The position numbers and the translations under genes are program-made. DNA of 64,000 nt. Source: Mycoplasmopsis californica. GTDB taxonomy: Bacteria > Bacillota_I > Bacilli_A > Mycoplasmatales > Metamycoplasmataceae. Positions 52,528 to 62,442 of this stretch are shown piece after piece. The notes beneath the pieces were generated by a model. That model was given only the letters and a program-made list of their open reading frames with translations. It made no database searches and had not been told where the DNA came from. The stretch is from NCBI RefSeq assembly GCF_000695835.1, contig NZ_CP007521.1, positions 682,001-746,000 on the forward strand, given 5' to 3'. Each line of letters starts with the position of its first letter. The first letter of the stretch is position 1.

Positions 52528-53262
52528 CTAACCTCTAAATAAATTATATATGTAGTATGCTGCATAAATGTAGTCATAAAATAATCTAAATCCAAAGTAG
52601 ATTGAATATTTTAATCAAAGCAATTTAGATTGTTCTTGATTTTCATAAGATTTAAAATTATTATTAAATTTAACAATCAAGTATCAATCAAGAGCCATAT
52701 ATGCTAGCATCAATGCTAATCCCAGGAACGAAAACATTGTAGTAGCTCAACTTCGACTAACGAATCATACAACAATCAAAAAAACAAGTGTTGTAACCAA
52801 CAATACTGATATAACTATTGATAAAAAAGTTACATTTATTTTCATGAAATAAGCTAGTGTTCCTAAAATCAACATAGCAACAAGAGGAATAAATAATGAA
52901 GCTAATAATAAATTAATATTTATTGACCCTAATCCACTAAAACTTATCGCACTTAAAATAAATATCCCTAAAACAATAGATGTTATTGCAGTATAAGGTA
53001 TTGAGATATAAATTGGCATTCTTAAACCAAAAGCGAAAAAGATAATTACTAAAATTATTTCTAAAATTAGTGATATTGTAAATACCGGTATAAATATCTT
53101 TGTACTTTTAGCAAAAAAATTGACAAAAATCATTCCTGCTGCAATTGCTAAAATTAAATTTAAAGCAAAAACAATTATTGAACCAACTATTACTTTATTT
53201 CCAACTTTTCCTTTTAATTGGCTGTTTGAGCCAACATCTGATGAATAAAACTGATTTTCCAT
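52528..53262 (-). CDS. Bax inhibitor-1/YccA-family membrane protein
   Basis: 244 residues with TGA-Trp codons; about seven hydrophobic segments after a 25-residue polar start (SSDVGSNSQLKGKVGNKVI). The last part, ALMLAYMALDWYLIVKFNN followed by a short polar stretch and YSIYFGFRLFYDYIYAAYYIY, matches the BI-1 pattern of an Asp-bearing sixth helix and an aromatic Asp-containing seventh. Bacterial BI-1 proteins are pH-sensitive calcium leak channels; function here is inferred. Confidence 0.8.
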
Positions 53263-53308
53263 AACCTAAATGATATCACAAAATAAAAAAAATCACCTTT
53301 CGGTGATA

Positions 53309-53383
53309 TGGCTGCCCCTGTTAGATTCGAACTAACGCATGTTGGTACCAAAAACCAATGCCTTACCGCTTGGCGAAGGGGCA
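53309..53383 (-). tRNA. tRNA-Gln (anticodon TTG)
   Basis: 75 nt including an encoded CCA. Acceptor stem tgcccct/aggggca, anticodon stem ttggt/accaa with loop TTTTGGT giving TTG, T-loop GTTCGAATC. Glu-tRNA-Gln made on it would be amidated by the GatCAB enzyme encoded at 45255-48293. Confidence 0.93.
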
Positions 53384-53386
53384 AAA

Positions 53387-53470
53387 TGGTGGAGGGGGAG
53401 GGATTCGAACCCCCGAACCGTTAGGAAGTGGGTTACAGCCACCCGCGTTTGGCCGCTTCGCTACCCCTCC
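53387..53470 (-). tRNA. tRNA-Tyr (anticodon GTA)
   Basis: 84 nt with encoded CCA and a long variable arm. Acceptor stem ggagggg/cccctcc, anticodon loop CTGTAAC giving GTA, T-loop GTTCGAATC. It is 3 nt upstream of tRNA-Gln on the same strand, so they share a transcript. Confidence 0.94.
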
Positions 53471-53742
53471 ACATTGCTAAAATTAGCATAGTAATTATAA
53501 TACAATTTTTATTTTTGCCAATATTTTTATAAAAATTTATATTTTCCGGATTTGTGCAAGAAATAAATAATCATAGCGTGCGTTGTTAAAGTGGAATAAA
53601 TCAATTTACCATCTGTTTTCCACTAAATAATATTAAAAAGAAATAATTTACACCTAAATCAATATTTTATGTGTAAATCAACTCAATTAAAGCTAGTATA
53701 TTTACATTGAAAGTATAATATAAATATCAATTAGGAGATATC

Positions 53743-54276
53743 ATGGAATTAACGGATGTTTATGACAATAATAGACAAATTATCAGAAAAAATGATCCAC
53801 GCAAATCCAATTTAAAAGAAGGAGAGCATAAATTATTTGTTTTTCTCTGTTTGTTTAATCAAGAAGGTAAAATGCTTGTGCAAAAGCGTGCAAAAAATAA
53901 GCAAATATTTGGGGGATATTGAGAATTTAGCGCCGGTGGTGGCACATTAAGTGGGGAATCGAGTTATCAAGCTATCCAAAGAGAGACAATGGAAGAATTA
54001 GGATTTAATTATAAAAGCAAATATCCTAAGCCGTTTATTTCTCTAAATTTAAGAAATTTTATCTGCGACTATTATGTCTCTGAATGTAATTGAAATATTT
54101 CTCAATTTCAGTTTGATAAGAATGAAATTGATGAAATACGCTGAATGACTAAAGAAGAAATTTATGAAGCTGTTGATTCTAATTCGTTTATCCCTTACTA
54201 TAAGTCACTTATCGATCTCTTATTTTCAACACGCAAAACTCCATACACAAGACTAAGTGACCAATCGTTAATATAA
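53743..54276 (+). CDS. Nudix hydrolase, IPP-isomerase-like subgroup
   Basis: 177 residues with TGA-Trp codons; TTAGGAGATATC precedes ATG. The intact Nudix box GGGTLSGESSYQAIQRETMEELGF lies at about 67-90, with QKRAKNKQIFGGYWEFSAGG before it, a layout shared by IPP-isomerase-like Nudix enzymes (QxRxxxK, W-E-x-x-x-G-G). That subgroup includes sugar or choline-related phosphohydrolases. It is 10 nt upstream of the double-kinase gene and should be cotranscribed; together they suggest a small phosphate-transfer pathway. Substrate unknown. Confidence 0.88.
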
Positions 54277-54286
54277 AGGATGTTTT

Positions 54287-55705
54287 ATGTACACAAAATT
54301 TATTGAAAATAAAATCCCAAAAGACATATATAAACAGTTAGAAAATATTGAATTTATTTATAAAGGTTTTCATAATTATACATTTAAGTGTCTTTTTCAA
54401 GGAATTATGTGTCAATTGCGCCTGCCAATTTCTGATTTAGTTAATCACGATATTGAGGCAAGAGTTCTTAGTCATCTTAGCTCAACAATTTATTACAAAG
54501 ACGGTATCTTAATCAGAAAATGATTTGAAGGCCAAACACTGGAAAAAATAAACCTTACACAAAAGATTCAGCGTGCTGTTATACAAAAAATTAAAGAATT
54601 TCACAAAATGGATATCGAGGTTCCACAAATTGACTTATTCACATATGGGAGGGGTACTGAAAAATATCAAAAATTAGTACAAAAATACTCAAAAACTAAT
54701 GAATTAGTCACCTCACACTCAGACTTATCGGCCAAAAATGTTTTAATAAATGACAATGGCGAAATAGAGTTAATTGACTTTGAATGAGTTAGAAAAGCAC
54801 ATCCTTTTTTCGATGCTTTAACACTTGTACAAGCTCAAAATTTTGATAAAGAAATAGTCATGCAAGAATTTAACATTAGTGCACAAGAATTTGAAGAAAT
54901 GAGTTACATCACTGATGAATTTAGAGAAAATGCTTACAAAATCAAATATAGCAATATTGCAGTTGATGACCAGGCAAAACAACTGACACAAGGTTATACT
55001 AATACTTCTTTTGTTAAAAATGATCTTTTCATCCAAAAAAAACACAAAAACGCTTTTAATCACTTAAATCCCTTAAAAATTTTTGATAAACTCGAACCAA
55101 ATGAAAAAGTAATTTACGAAGATGAGCAAATAATTATTCGTAAATTCATAAACAATAAAGAATTCAGTTTTGATGACACTACAATTCAGGAAAAAATTGT
55201 TAAAGCTATTGCTCAATTACACACATTTTCAGTAAAATTGCAAAAAAATCAAATTGCTGAGCGTATTAAATACTACGTAAATAAGTTAAAAAACCATGAA
55301 AAATATAATGCTTGCTTTTCTGAAAATTTAAAGCAAAAAATTATTGATAATTCACTTACATTACCTAATGAAGTTCCAAGCCATAATGATTTAAATCGTG
55401 AAAATATTATTCTCAACACTAGTGACCAAATTAAATTTATTGATTTTGAATACTGCTCAATGAATTCAAAATATTTTGATTTAGCATATCATTGTTCAGA
55501 CTTGGATTATGATGTCGATACTGAGCTAAAAATACTCAATTTGTATGCTAAATACACTGGTTTTTCAGTGAATTTAGATGAATATTACAGAGTTAAAGCA
55601 ATTGTAAATTTTTATGGAATTTCCTGATCTTTAACCTACAATCCTGATTTTAATTTTGATTGATTGGCTAAGCATGTTTTTGTTAATATCAAGTTTTTAA
55701 AATAA
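54287..55705 (+). CDS. tandem-domain choline/aminoglycoside-type kinase (two fused kinase domains)
   Basis: One continuous 472-residue frame (TGA-Trp at 54524 and 54785) containing two kinase-like repeats. The first domain (about 1-200) has HSDLSAKN at His144-Asp146-Asn151 and DFEW at Asp164; the second (about 215-472) has HNDLNREN at His366-Asp368-Asn373 and DFEY at Asp386. These are the Brenner and DFG-like motifs of the choline kinase/APH superfamily, so both sites look competent. Single-domain LicA-like kinases are 250-300 residues, so this is a duplication and fusion. ATG follows AAAGGATG. A lipid head-group role (choline, ethanolamine or thiamine phosphorylation) is inference. Confidence 0.85.
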
Positions 55706-55751
55706 CATAAGAGCTGTCAAGTTTAACAAATTAGATATTTTAATTTTCAAT

Positions 55752-55757
55752 TATAAT
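55752..55757 (+). promoter_or_regulatory. -10 box of rluD, likely leaderless
   Basis: TATAAT 7 nt before the rluD ATG; no Shine-Dalgarno. Confidence 0.55.
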
Positions 55758-55764
55758 TCTATAT

Positions 55765-56676
55765 ATGTTAAAGTTAGAAGTAAATTATAAGGAACGTATA
55801 GATAAATACATATCGGACAATAGTGAATTATCACGCAATGATGTTAAGCAATTAATACTACAAGGAGCAGTCTACCTAAATGACAATACAATTCCAGTTA
55901 ATAAGCCAAATTATATTGTTCAGCAAGGTTGGAATATAACAATTACAAAACTCATTGAAAAACAAACGGATGTGGTACCAACTAGAATGGATTTAGACAT
56001 CATCTATGAAGATGATGATTTAGTAGTTTTGAATAAGCCATCAGATTTAGTAGTTCATCCAGCTCCGGGGCACTACGAGGATACATTGGTAAATGGATTA
56101 TTACACCATTTTAAAACCCTTTCAAATGAAAATGGTTTATTGCGACCAGGAATAGTTCATAGAATTGACAAGGATACCAGCGGGCTTTTAATTATTGCTA
56201 AAAATAACTTAACGCATATTAAGCTTGTTGAAATGTTAAAAAATCATGAAATAAAACGTTCGTACATTGCAATTTGTGATGGTTTAATTCAAAATAAAAA
56301 CACTAAAATAAACCTCCCAATCAATAGACACGCTAATGATCGTAAAAAAATGACTGTACATCGTGATGGTAAAGAATCTGTAACAAATGTCACCCTTTTA
56401 AAACATTTTTACATAGATAAAATGCCAAAATCATTAGTTCTTTGTGAATTGGAAACTGGGCGTACTCATCAAATTAGAGTTCACCTAAAATACATAGGTC
56501 ATCCGGTTTATGGGGACGCTGTCTACAATAAAAAAGTTGATGATTTTAATCAACGTCTTCATGCTTATAAGTTGAATTTTATACATCCGATGACCGGAAA
56601 AGAAATCAATGTTTTTGCACCTGTGCCCAATGAATTTGCAATTGCTGACTTCGATTTTAATACATTATTTAAATAA
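55765..56676 (+). CDS. rluD: RluD-family 23S rRNA pseudouridine synthase
   Basis: 303 residues. RluD makes pseudouridines at 1911, 1915 and 1917 in helix 69. S4 domain at 1-70 (RIDKYISDNSELSRNDVKQLILQGAVYLN), then the catalytic domain with IIYEDDDLVVLNKPSDLVVHPAPGHYEDTLVN, VHRIDKDTSGLLIIAK with the catalytic Asp, and ELETGRTHQIRVHLKYIGHPVYGD. It is a full-length protein of the usual size and is more conserved than the paralogue at 44388. Confidence 0.95.
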   Translation: MLKLEVNYKERIDKYISDNSELSRNDVKQLILQGAVYLNDNTIPVNKPNYIVQQGWNITITKLIEKQTDVVPTRMDLDIIYEDDDLVVLNKPSDLVVHPAPGHYEDTLVNGLLHHFKTLSNENGLLRPGIVHRIDKDTSGLLIIAKNNLTHIKLVEMLKNHEIKRSYIAICDGLIQNKNTKINLPINRHANDRKKMTVHRDGKESVTNVTLLKHFYIDKMPKSLVLCELETGRTHQIRVHLKYIGHPVYGDAVYNKKVDDFNQRLHAYKLNFIHPMTGKEINVFAPVPNEFAIADFDFNTLFK

Positions 56677-56693
56677 AATAAAAAAGGAGAAAT

Positions 56694-57539
56694 ATGAATC
56701 CATTCTTTAATAAAAATACACCAACAGTTGAAGAACTTTGAAAAGATGAAAAATCAAAATATCGCAAATTCGCTGTTGGTTCAGTAGTTTCATCAATCTT
56801 TTTGTCTCTATTATCAATCGCTCTGTGTCTTGTCTCAATATTTATTTTTGCATTGGGCGATGGCTCTACACAAGACCAAGCTCAAAATAGAATTAGCGAT
56901 AAATATGCAAGCATGGTGATACAATGTATCTCTGTAGTCATTATTTTATTTATAACAATTAAATTTTTAATAAGTATTAAAAACTCATATCGTAATAAAT
57001 CATTTGAGCATCTGAATTTAGGTACTTTAATGGTTTTTGGTTTTATATCATTTATTGGATTTATTGAGATTTTAGGATTTTTAATTTATCATCAAAACAC
57101 GTCAAATAGCTACCTAGAACCTTTACAAATCACTCGTATTGTTTTAAATATTATTTTTTCCCTAGCTTCTGTTGTCCTATATTATGCGTTTTTCAGAAAT
57201 CTTAGAATTATTGCCGCTAAGTTTATTAATGCTCGTAATTTTGAATTATTCACAAAAGAAGTTGAAAATATGGATCCTTCAAATCCACTATACAATTTAT
57301 TTAAGTCTATGGCTCCTGAAAAACAAGAAATGACAGATAAACCTAACACGGACGAAGAGCCTGCCGAAATTATTGACAATGACAACAAAGAACACAAAAA
57401 GCAACAAATCCAAAAAATGTTAGATTTACCTATTCAGAATCTATATATTATTGCCGAAAAATTAAATATTAGTGGATACGATAAAATGGATAAAGAAGAA
57501 TTAGCCAACTTAATTTACGAAATAACAAATAAGAAATAA
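56694..57539 (+). CDS. membrane protein with C-terminal Rho_N/SAP-like domain
   Basis: 281 residues; AAAGGAG precedes ATG; one TGA-Trp at residue 16. Four hydrophobic segments (about 28-58, 75-95, 110-135, 145-165) are followed by a charged cytoplasmic tail. The final 50 residues, LDLPIQNLYIIAEKLNISG then YDKMDKEELANLIYEI, have the helix-extended-helix pattern of Rho termination factor N-terminal/SAP-like domains, which bind nucleic acid in other proteins. Membrane anchoring of such a domain is unusual. It lies between rluD and the nitroreductase pseudogene; function unknown. Confidence 0.7.
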
Positions 57540-57556
57540 AAAATAAAGGATTAATT

Positions 57557-58290
57557 ATGGATTTTTATACCAAAATTAAAAATAGATATTCTGTTCGAGA
57601 ATATGATACTTCTAAAGAGATTTCGCAAGATGATTACAACAAAATTATTGACGTTATCAATTCAGCACCTAATTCATCAAACTGACATTCATCAAGCGTT
57701 ATTGTTGTCCGTGACAAAAATCTTTTAGAACGTCTAGGAGCAACTAGTAAGTATACCGGCGCTATTAAAACCTGCAGTATGTTTTTAATTTTTCTAGCAG
57801 ATTATAATCGCCTTAATAATGCACAAGATAAATATTCCCAGAGTATGAATATACCAATCATTCTTCTGAGTCATATACTGTCGCTGTCGGAGACGCTTTC
57901 ATTCAAGCAACTATGGCACAAGACATAGCGATTGAATTAGGCTTAAGCACTTGTTTTTTAGGTTTAACTAGAACTATTGTTAAAGAATTAACTGAAATTT
58001 TAGAAATTAAAGGCCAAGCTTTCCCTGTTATTGGCTTAACAATTGGTTACGCTAAAAACAATGGTGAAATTAAACCAAAAATGAACCGCGTGTTTAATGA
58101 CCGTTATGATTTTGAACGTTTAAAATCAGATATAGAGAATTATAATCATAAATTAATATCTCATTTCAGTAAGATAAATCCCGATAAAAAAGCATGAAGC
58201 TATCAAGAAGCAACCATGAAATCAGCTTCTAGTTATAAAATGGATACAGATCTAATTGAAGATATTTGAGGATTAAAACTTCAAAAATAA
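57557..58290 (+). pseudogene. nitroreductase-family protein, frameshifted
   Basis: ATG 57557 follows AAAGGA. The first 90-95 residues (YTKIKNRYSVREYDTSKEIS, INSAPNSSNWHSSSVIVV) are clearly a FMN nitroreductase start. Near 57825-57850 this frame changes to nonsense and runs to TAG, while the proper continuation (YTVAVGDAFIQATMAQDIAIELGLSTCFLG, FPVIGLTIGYAKN) is in the -1 frame and goes on to TAA 58288. A one-base deletion explains it. FMN-binding residues lie on both sides. Either a recent pseudogene or a sequencing error. Confidence 0.85.
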
Positions 58291-58313
58291 ATGACCCCGC
58301 AGGGTCATTTTTT
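58291..58313 (+). terminator. terminator behind nitroreductase
   Basis: atgaccc-cgca-gggtcat then six T; on the other strand it could serve the AEC gene. Confidence 0.75.
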
Positions 58314-58320
58314 AATGAGG

Positions 58321-59520
58321 TTAAGATATAATTGATGAATATGTTGCGTGTGCTATAACTGTTCATACTGGTAAAGCTAAAAGACAACACAACGTTCCAA
58401 GAGAGTTTACTTCAGCAGTAAAGGTCGTGTGTTCGTGTTTATAAGCGGCTGAGAAGATAATTGTAACCGCTGCAGGTGGACACGCAGCTAGAACAACAAT
58501 AAGTGTTCCGGTTTGGCTGTTAATAGCACGTAGATATACTAAACCTGCAATAATACCAAAAATAACTAATGGTCTAATAATTAGCATTCTTGCAGTTGTA
58601 ATTCAAACATCCTTATCAACAGCAGCTTTTTTAAGATTTGAGCTGGCTAATGAACCACCGATAACGATTCACGCAAGAGGAGAAATAATGCTTATACCAG
58701 CTTTAACAATTACACCTATAGCTGGGAATCTAACTAATAATCCTTCTCAGAATTGTTTACCCTTTGTAACATCCGTAGCAAAATTGAACGGGTCTGAAGG
58801 GTTAGTTGTTAACTTAGCATTTAGGCCTGGTATAAATTGAAGTGCTCATAATATCATTGACGCATATAAAATTACAAGCATAGGAGTAAATAAAGCTTTA
58901 ACTACTGGTTTAACTTGATCTTTTGTAAATTTTTGACCTGAATATTGGAATTTTAAATATGAGAATGCACCAATCATGTATGGTAGGTTTCATACTTGAA
59001 GCAGTGCTGTACCTGTTCCGCCAAAAACTTCTTTTCCCAATACGTTTACAAGAGGTACTGCTTAGAATTGAAGTGATGCATAGGAAACCATCATTTGAGC
59101 GGCTAGGATTTTTTGAGCATAGCTTTCAACATACGCTTCTTCGTACTTAACTGACGTTGCTGATTTGTCAGACTTTTCGTATGCTAAGCGAGCTTTTGCT
59201 CTTAATTTTGTTGAAATTAAGCGTGGGAAAAACTTAACAATTACAAAACTATATACAGCCATTAAAATATAGAATGCTGCCGATAGCCCTATAACTACTC
59301 CCACTTCTTTTCCGATTGTAGCATCAGCTGGAACCATGAAGGCAACTAAACACAAGAAAGGAAGAGCTCAATCTAATAAGAACTTAGAGATTTTACCGTT
59401 AATTTCCTTTGTGAATAGTCCTTTACGTGTGATAATCCAACCGATTAGAACAAAGGTTAATGTTGCAAGAACGGCACCATATAACCCTTGCGAAGTTAAT
59501 ATCTTAACTAAATGGTTCAT
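58321..59520 (-). pseudogene. AEC-family (auxin efflux carrier-like) transporter with in-frame stop
   Basis: Frame of 399 codons from ATG 59520 to TAA 58321, broken by a TAA at 59062-59064 (about codon 153). The sequence before (GLYGAVLATLTFVLIGWIITRKG, WALPFLCLVAFMVPAD) and after (PLVNVLGKEVFGGTGTALLQVWN, IISPLAWIVIGGSLASSN, VVLAACPPAAVTIIFSAAYKH) stays in the same frame and reads as one AEC transporter with ten helices. AEC proteins carry malate, lactate or other organic acids. The single nonsense codon is a recent inactivation or an error; a truncated protein could not work. Confidence 0.85.
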
Positions 59521-59559
59521 ATTATCCTTTTAATTTAGATCTATTCAAAAATATAAGAG

Positions 59560-59588
59560 GTGGTACAAAGAGACTAAATTTGTACCAC
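59560..59588 (-). promoter_or_regulatory. perfect 10-bp inverted repeat at the AEC promoter
   Basis: GTGGTACAAA and TTTGTACCAC flank a 9-nt spacer, about 40 nt before the AEC start. It lies 3-5 nt downstream of a minus-strand TATAAT (59593-59598), so it overlaps the presumed transcription start. That position fits an operator or a 5' UTR hairpin. No T-run follows on the minus strand, so a terminator is less likely. Confidence 0.65.
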
Positions 59589-59592
59589 TATA

Positions 59593-59598
59593 ATTATA
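59593..59598 (-). promoter_or_regulatory. -10 box of the AEC gene
   Basis: Minus-strand TATAAT beside the perfect palindrome, about 73 nt before the AEC ATG. Confidence 0.5.
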
Positions 59599-59968
59599 TT
59601 AAATTAACACAGTTACTGAATGTTTTGGAGGTTTTGTTTCAATCTCAGGCTGTTTTTTTAATACACTTTTCATTAAAAAGTTATTTATAGTACTTGAAAT
59701 ATCGTTAATTAAGCATTTTTAATTTAAAAGTTAAATAACTAACTTTATGGAAAAATAAGAAGAACTTAACTCATTTTAAAGCTAAAAATAAAATTATTAT
59801 TAAAAATCGTGAGAAAATATAACAATATTTACACAAATATCTTTTAAACATTGTGTTTTGTAATTGCCAAGTTTTGTAATAATTGAAATTAAAAATTCAA
59901 GACAAAAGAATAAATTTTACTCATTTATGTGTCTTGAATTTGCAACTTTATTTATATAAAATACTAAT

Positions 59969-60331
59969 TTACTCGTTTCCCTTGTTTTCTTTAGCCATTT
60001 CATTTGCAATTAGAAAACCCATAAAACAATGTGAAATAGCTATTCCAACAAGAGGGAGAACCAACGCTACAATAAAATATGTTTTATTTTTTAGGCGATA
60101 TGCATTTATTAATGTAATTATTCAAAATACAAGTCCTGCGATACCAATTGGAATAAATAGTATTACAAATATTATAAAAAATGCAAGAGTGACAAAGGTG
60201 ATGCTAGATTCCATAGCTAGTTGTACTACAAATAGCCAATGCAAAATAAGAACTAATATACCAAGAACAAAATTGGCAATTCCAAGTATAGAATAAGTTT
60301 TCGCTGTTTTTATTTCTTTTTGCTTAAACAT
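59969..60331 (-). CDS. small membrane protein, three to four helices
   Basis: 120 residues with one TGA-Trp; ATG 60331 follows TGGAG. A polar lysine-rich start (FKQKEIKTAKTYS) is followed by hydrophobic stretches (ILGIANFVLGILVLILHWLF; FVTLAFFIIFVILFIPIGIAGLVFW; FIVALVLPLVGIAISHCF) and a charged tail (NEMAKENKGNE). No family is recognised; some DUF4870-like or SHOCT-less small membrane proteins look similar. It is a single gene. Confidence 0.65.
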
Positions 60332-60778
60332 TTTTTCTCCATTAAAAAATTCTATACCTATAATATAAACTGAAAAAATTGTTAAAGTCCAAACTTAAAA
60401 AATGATTTTTCAAAAAGCTATTTATTATTTAATTTTCAAAGTGAAATTTGCATTTTCGTTTTTAAGTTAGCTATAAAAACTTAAAAATTCAGTGTGGTTT
60501 ATACCTTAATTTTTATTTTTTACTTTTAAACGTAATTTAAAAAAATATTAAAAATTTTCTCAAAGCATTTTTAGGTATAAATATAATTGATTTCTTAATT
60601 ATTCGTGTTAAATAAAAAAGTTTTTATTTATAAAAATCATCATTGAAAATAGAAAAATTATTAACGAATCAGTCTATACTCCTATAAATGTATAATTTAA
60701 TATTTAAGATTTAAATTTACTAATATATAATTCACATATATAAAATTAATAATTATAATAAAGTTTTGAGGAATTTAA
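60332..60778. other. A+T-rich intergenic region upstream of HAD phosphatase
   Basis: 447 bp with no ORF of interest on either strand and no clear hairpin with a tail. A TATAAT occurs near 60755, about 20 nt before the phosphatase's GAGG Shine-Dalgarno. Confidence 0.6.
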
Positions 60779-61696
60779 ATGAAAAACAAAAGATTTATGT
60801 TTGCCATTGACCTTGATGGTACATTATTATCATCAAGCGCAAAAGGTACAATTCACCCTATTGCCAAAGAAGCGATTGAAAGAGCTAAAAGGGAAGGTCA
60901 CATTGTCTGCTTAATTACTGGTCGTCCTTGACTTTCAACAAAGCCAATTTATCATGAACTGGGCTTAGACACTGTGGTTACTAACTATAACGGTTCTCAA
61001 ATTCACAATCCAAGTGATGAAAACTTTATTCCTTCAATCAAATACCTAAATCTTAACGAAATGCTTTATATTTTAGGTGACCCTAAAGTTAAAGATGAGA
61101 TTACAAATGTCGCCATCGAAGGTCCGGGATGAGTTTTAATTCAAAAACGTGACGACGATTTAGAGCGTGTATTTGGATTTGCTCAAAATCGTAAATTTGT
61201 TGTCGGAGTGGATTTAAATAAAATCCCGCTAAGCCCAACTGGTATTATTTTTGATGTTAAAGAAACAACAGATTGCGAAGAATTAAGAGAATACCTACGT
61301 TCAAGATATGGTGATTTAGGTGAATTTTCTTATTGATCAAAAGGAGAAGGTTTAACTCCTGTATTTGATATTACTAATGTATCTGTAAATAAAGGTCGGG
61401 TAATTTCATTATTAAGTCGTTACTATGACATCCCACTAGAAAATATTGTTGTGTTTGGCGATGGACACAATGATGTTCCAATGTTTAAAGTTGCGAAAGT
61501 TTCGGTTGCGATGAAAAACTCAAAAGACCCAGTCAAAATGCAAGCAACTGTTCGTCTTGAATATACAAATGCTGAAGGTGGTGTTGGGTACTATATTAAT
61601 CGATTTTTAGATAACCCCGAGGCAGAAATTGAAAAAAGCAATAAAGAACGAGCAAAAATGAAAACCGAAGCTTTTTTAACTGCAGATTTGGATTAA
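60779..61696 (+). CDS. Cof-type HAD-superfamily phosphatase
   Basis: 305 residues with TGA-Trp codons; ATG follows GAGGAA. Motif I AIDLDGTLL near residue 11, motif II ITGRPW, upstream Lys in VNKGRVISLL and motif IV GDGHNDVPM near 225 give the full HAD catalytic set with a C2B cap. A charged C-terminal tail (EKSNKERAKMKTEAF) extends beyond the fold. Mycoplasmas keep several such phosphatases for sugar and nucleotide phosphates. It is two nt from rnhC and likely cotranscribed. Confidence 0.9.
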
Positions 61697-61698
61697 TA

Positions 61699-62397
61699 AT
61701 GCAGTTTATTGAATTTGAGCAATATAAAGTTACTGCCGATGATGAAATTATTGGTGTTGATGAGGTTGGGGTAGGTGATTATTTCGGCCCATTAGTTGCA
61801 GCCGCGGTATTTATTCCTAATATCAACAAAGAATCTATTTTGAAGTTAGGGGTTAGGGATTCGAAAAAAATTAACGACAGCAACATATTAAAAATTGCAC
61901 CAAAAATTAAGAGTCTATGTACCTGGGGCGTTTATGTATTAACTCCTAACGGTTACAATAATATGAGCAGATATAATAATGCTAATGAATTAAAAATGTT
62001 TGCACACTTAAATGCAATTGAAAAAATTATCAATAAAATTGAGTTTTTTCAGTATATTTTTATTGATAAATACTCAACAACAAATAGCATGCAGAAATAT
62101 TTTAATAAATTTAAAGGCCCTAATAGTTTTGTTAAATTTAGTGATTTTAGTCAAAATATTATTTTGGCTAATAAAGCAGAGTCGCTTTCAATTGAAGTGG
62201 CTTGCGCATCAATTTTAGCTCGGGAAGCATTTTTAATTAGAATGCAAGAATTGAATCGGCAATACAATATCAATTTTCCTTTCGGGGCTGGAAATGTTGT
62301 TAAAGAATTTGCGTTTAACTTGTGAAAAACACGTCCAGATATCGACCCCAAGCTAGTATGTAAAAACACATTTAAAATGGATTTAAGCAGTGATTAA
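61699..62397 (+). CDS. rnhC: ribonuclease HIII
   Basis: 232 residues with one TGA-Trp. It degrades RNA in RNA-DNA hybrids such as Okazaki primers. The opening GVDEVGVGDYFGPLVAAAVF with Asp21-Glu22 is the HIII form (DExGxGDYFGP) rather than HII; other active-site Asp residues lie in RDSKKIND and IDKYST. The N-terminal TBP-like domain of Bacillus HIII is missing, giving the shorter type. A terminator follows. Confidence 0.92.
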
Positions 62398-62412
62398 ACT
62401 GAAATTCAATAC

Positions 62413-62440
62413 AAAAACACACGATAACCCGTGTGTTTTT
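62413..62440. terminator. bidirectional terminator between rnhC and MFS gene
   Basis: Stem aaaaacacacg/cgtgtgttttt with a 6-nt loop; poly-A and poly-T both sides. Ends rnhC and the convergent transporter gene. Confidence 0.85.
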
Positions 62441-62442
62441 AT

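Larger units (their letters stand above)
59521..59968. other. intergenic region between AEC gene and small membrane protein gene
   Basis: 448 bp without a credible gene. It holds the AEC promoter and palindrome described separately, then a very A/T-rich stretch with no feature I can name. Confidence 0.6.

Noticed and set aside
54287-55627. Two separate kinase genes (54287-54523 and 54860-55627)
   Set aside because: Both pieces are in one frame joined by TGA-Trp codons at 54524 and 54785 with no TAA/TAG between them, so it is one protein.
59883-60296. 137-aa plus-strand ORF
   Set aside because: Overlaps the minus-strand small membrane protein, which has a Shine-Dalgarno and a sensible hydrophobic pattern; the plus frame lacks both.
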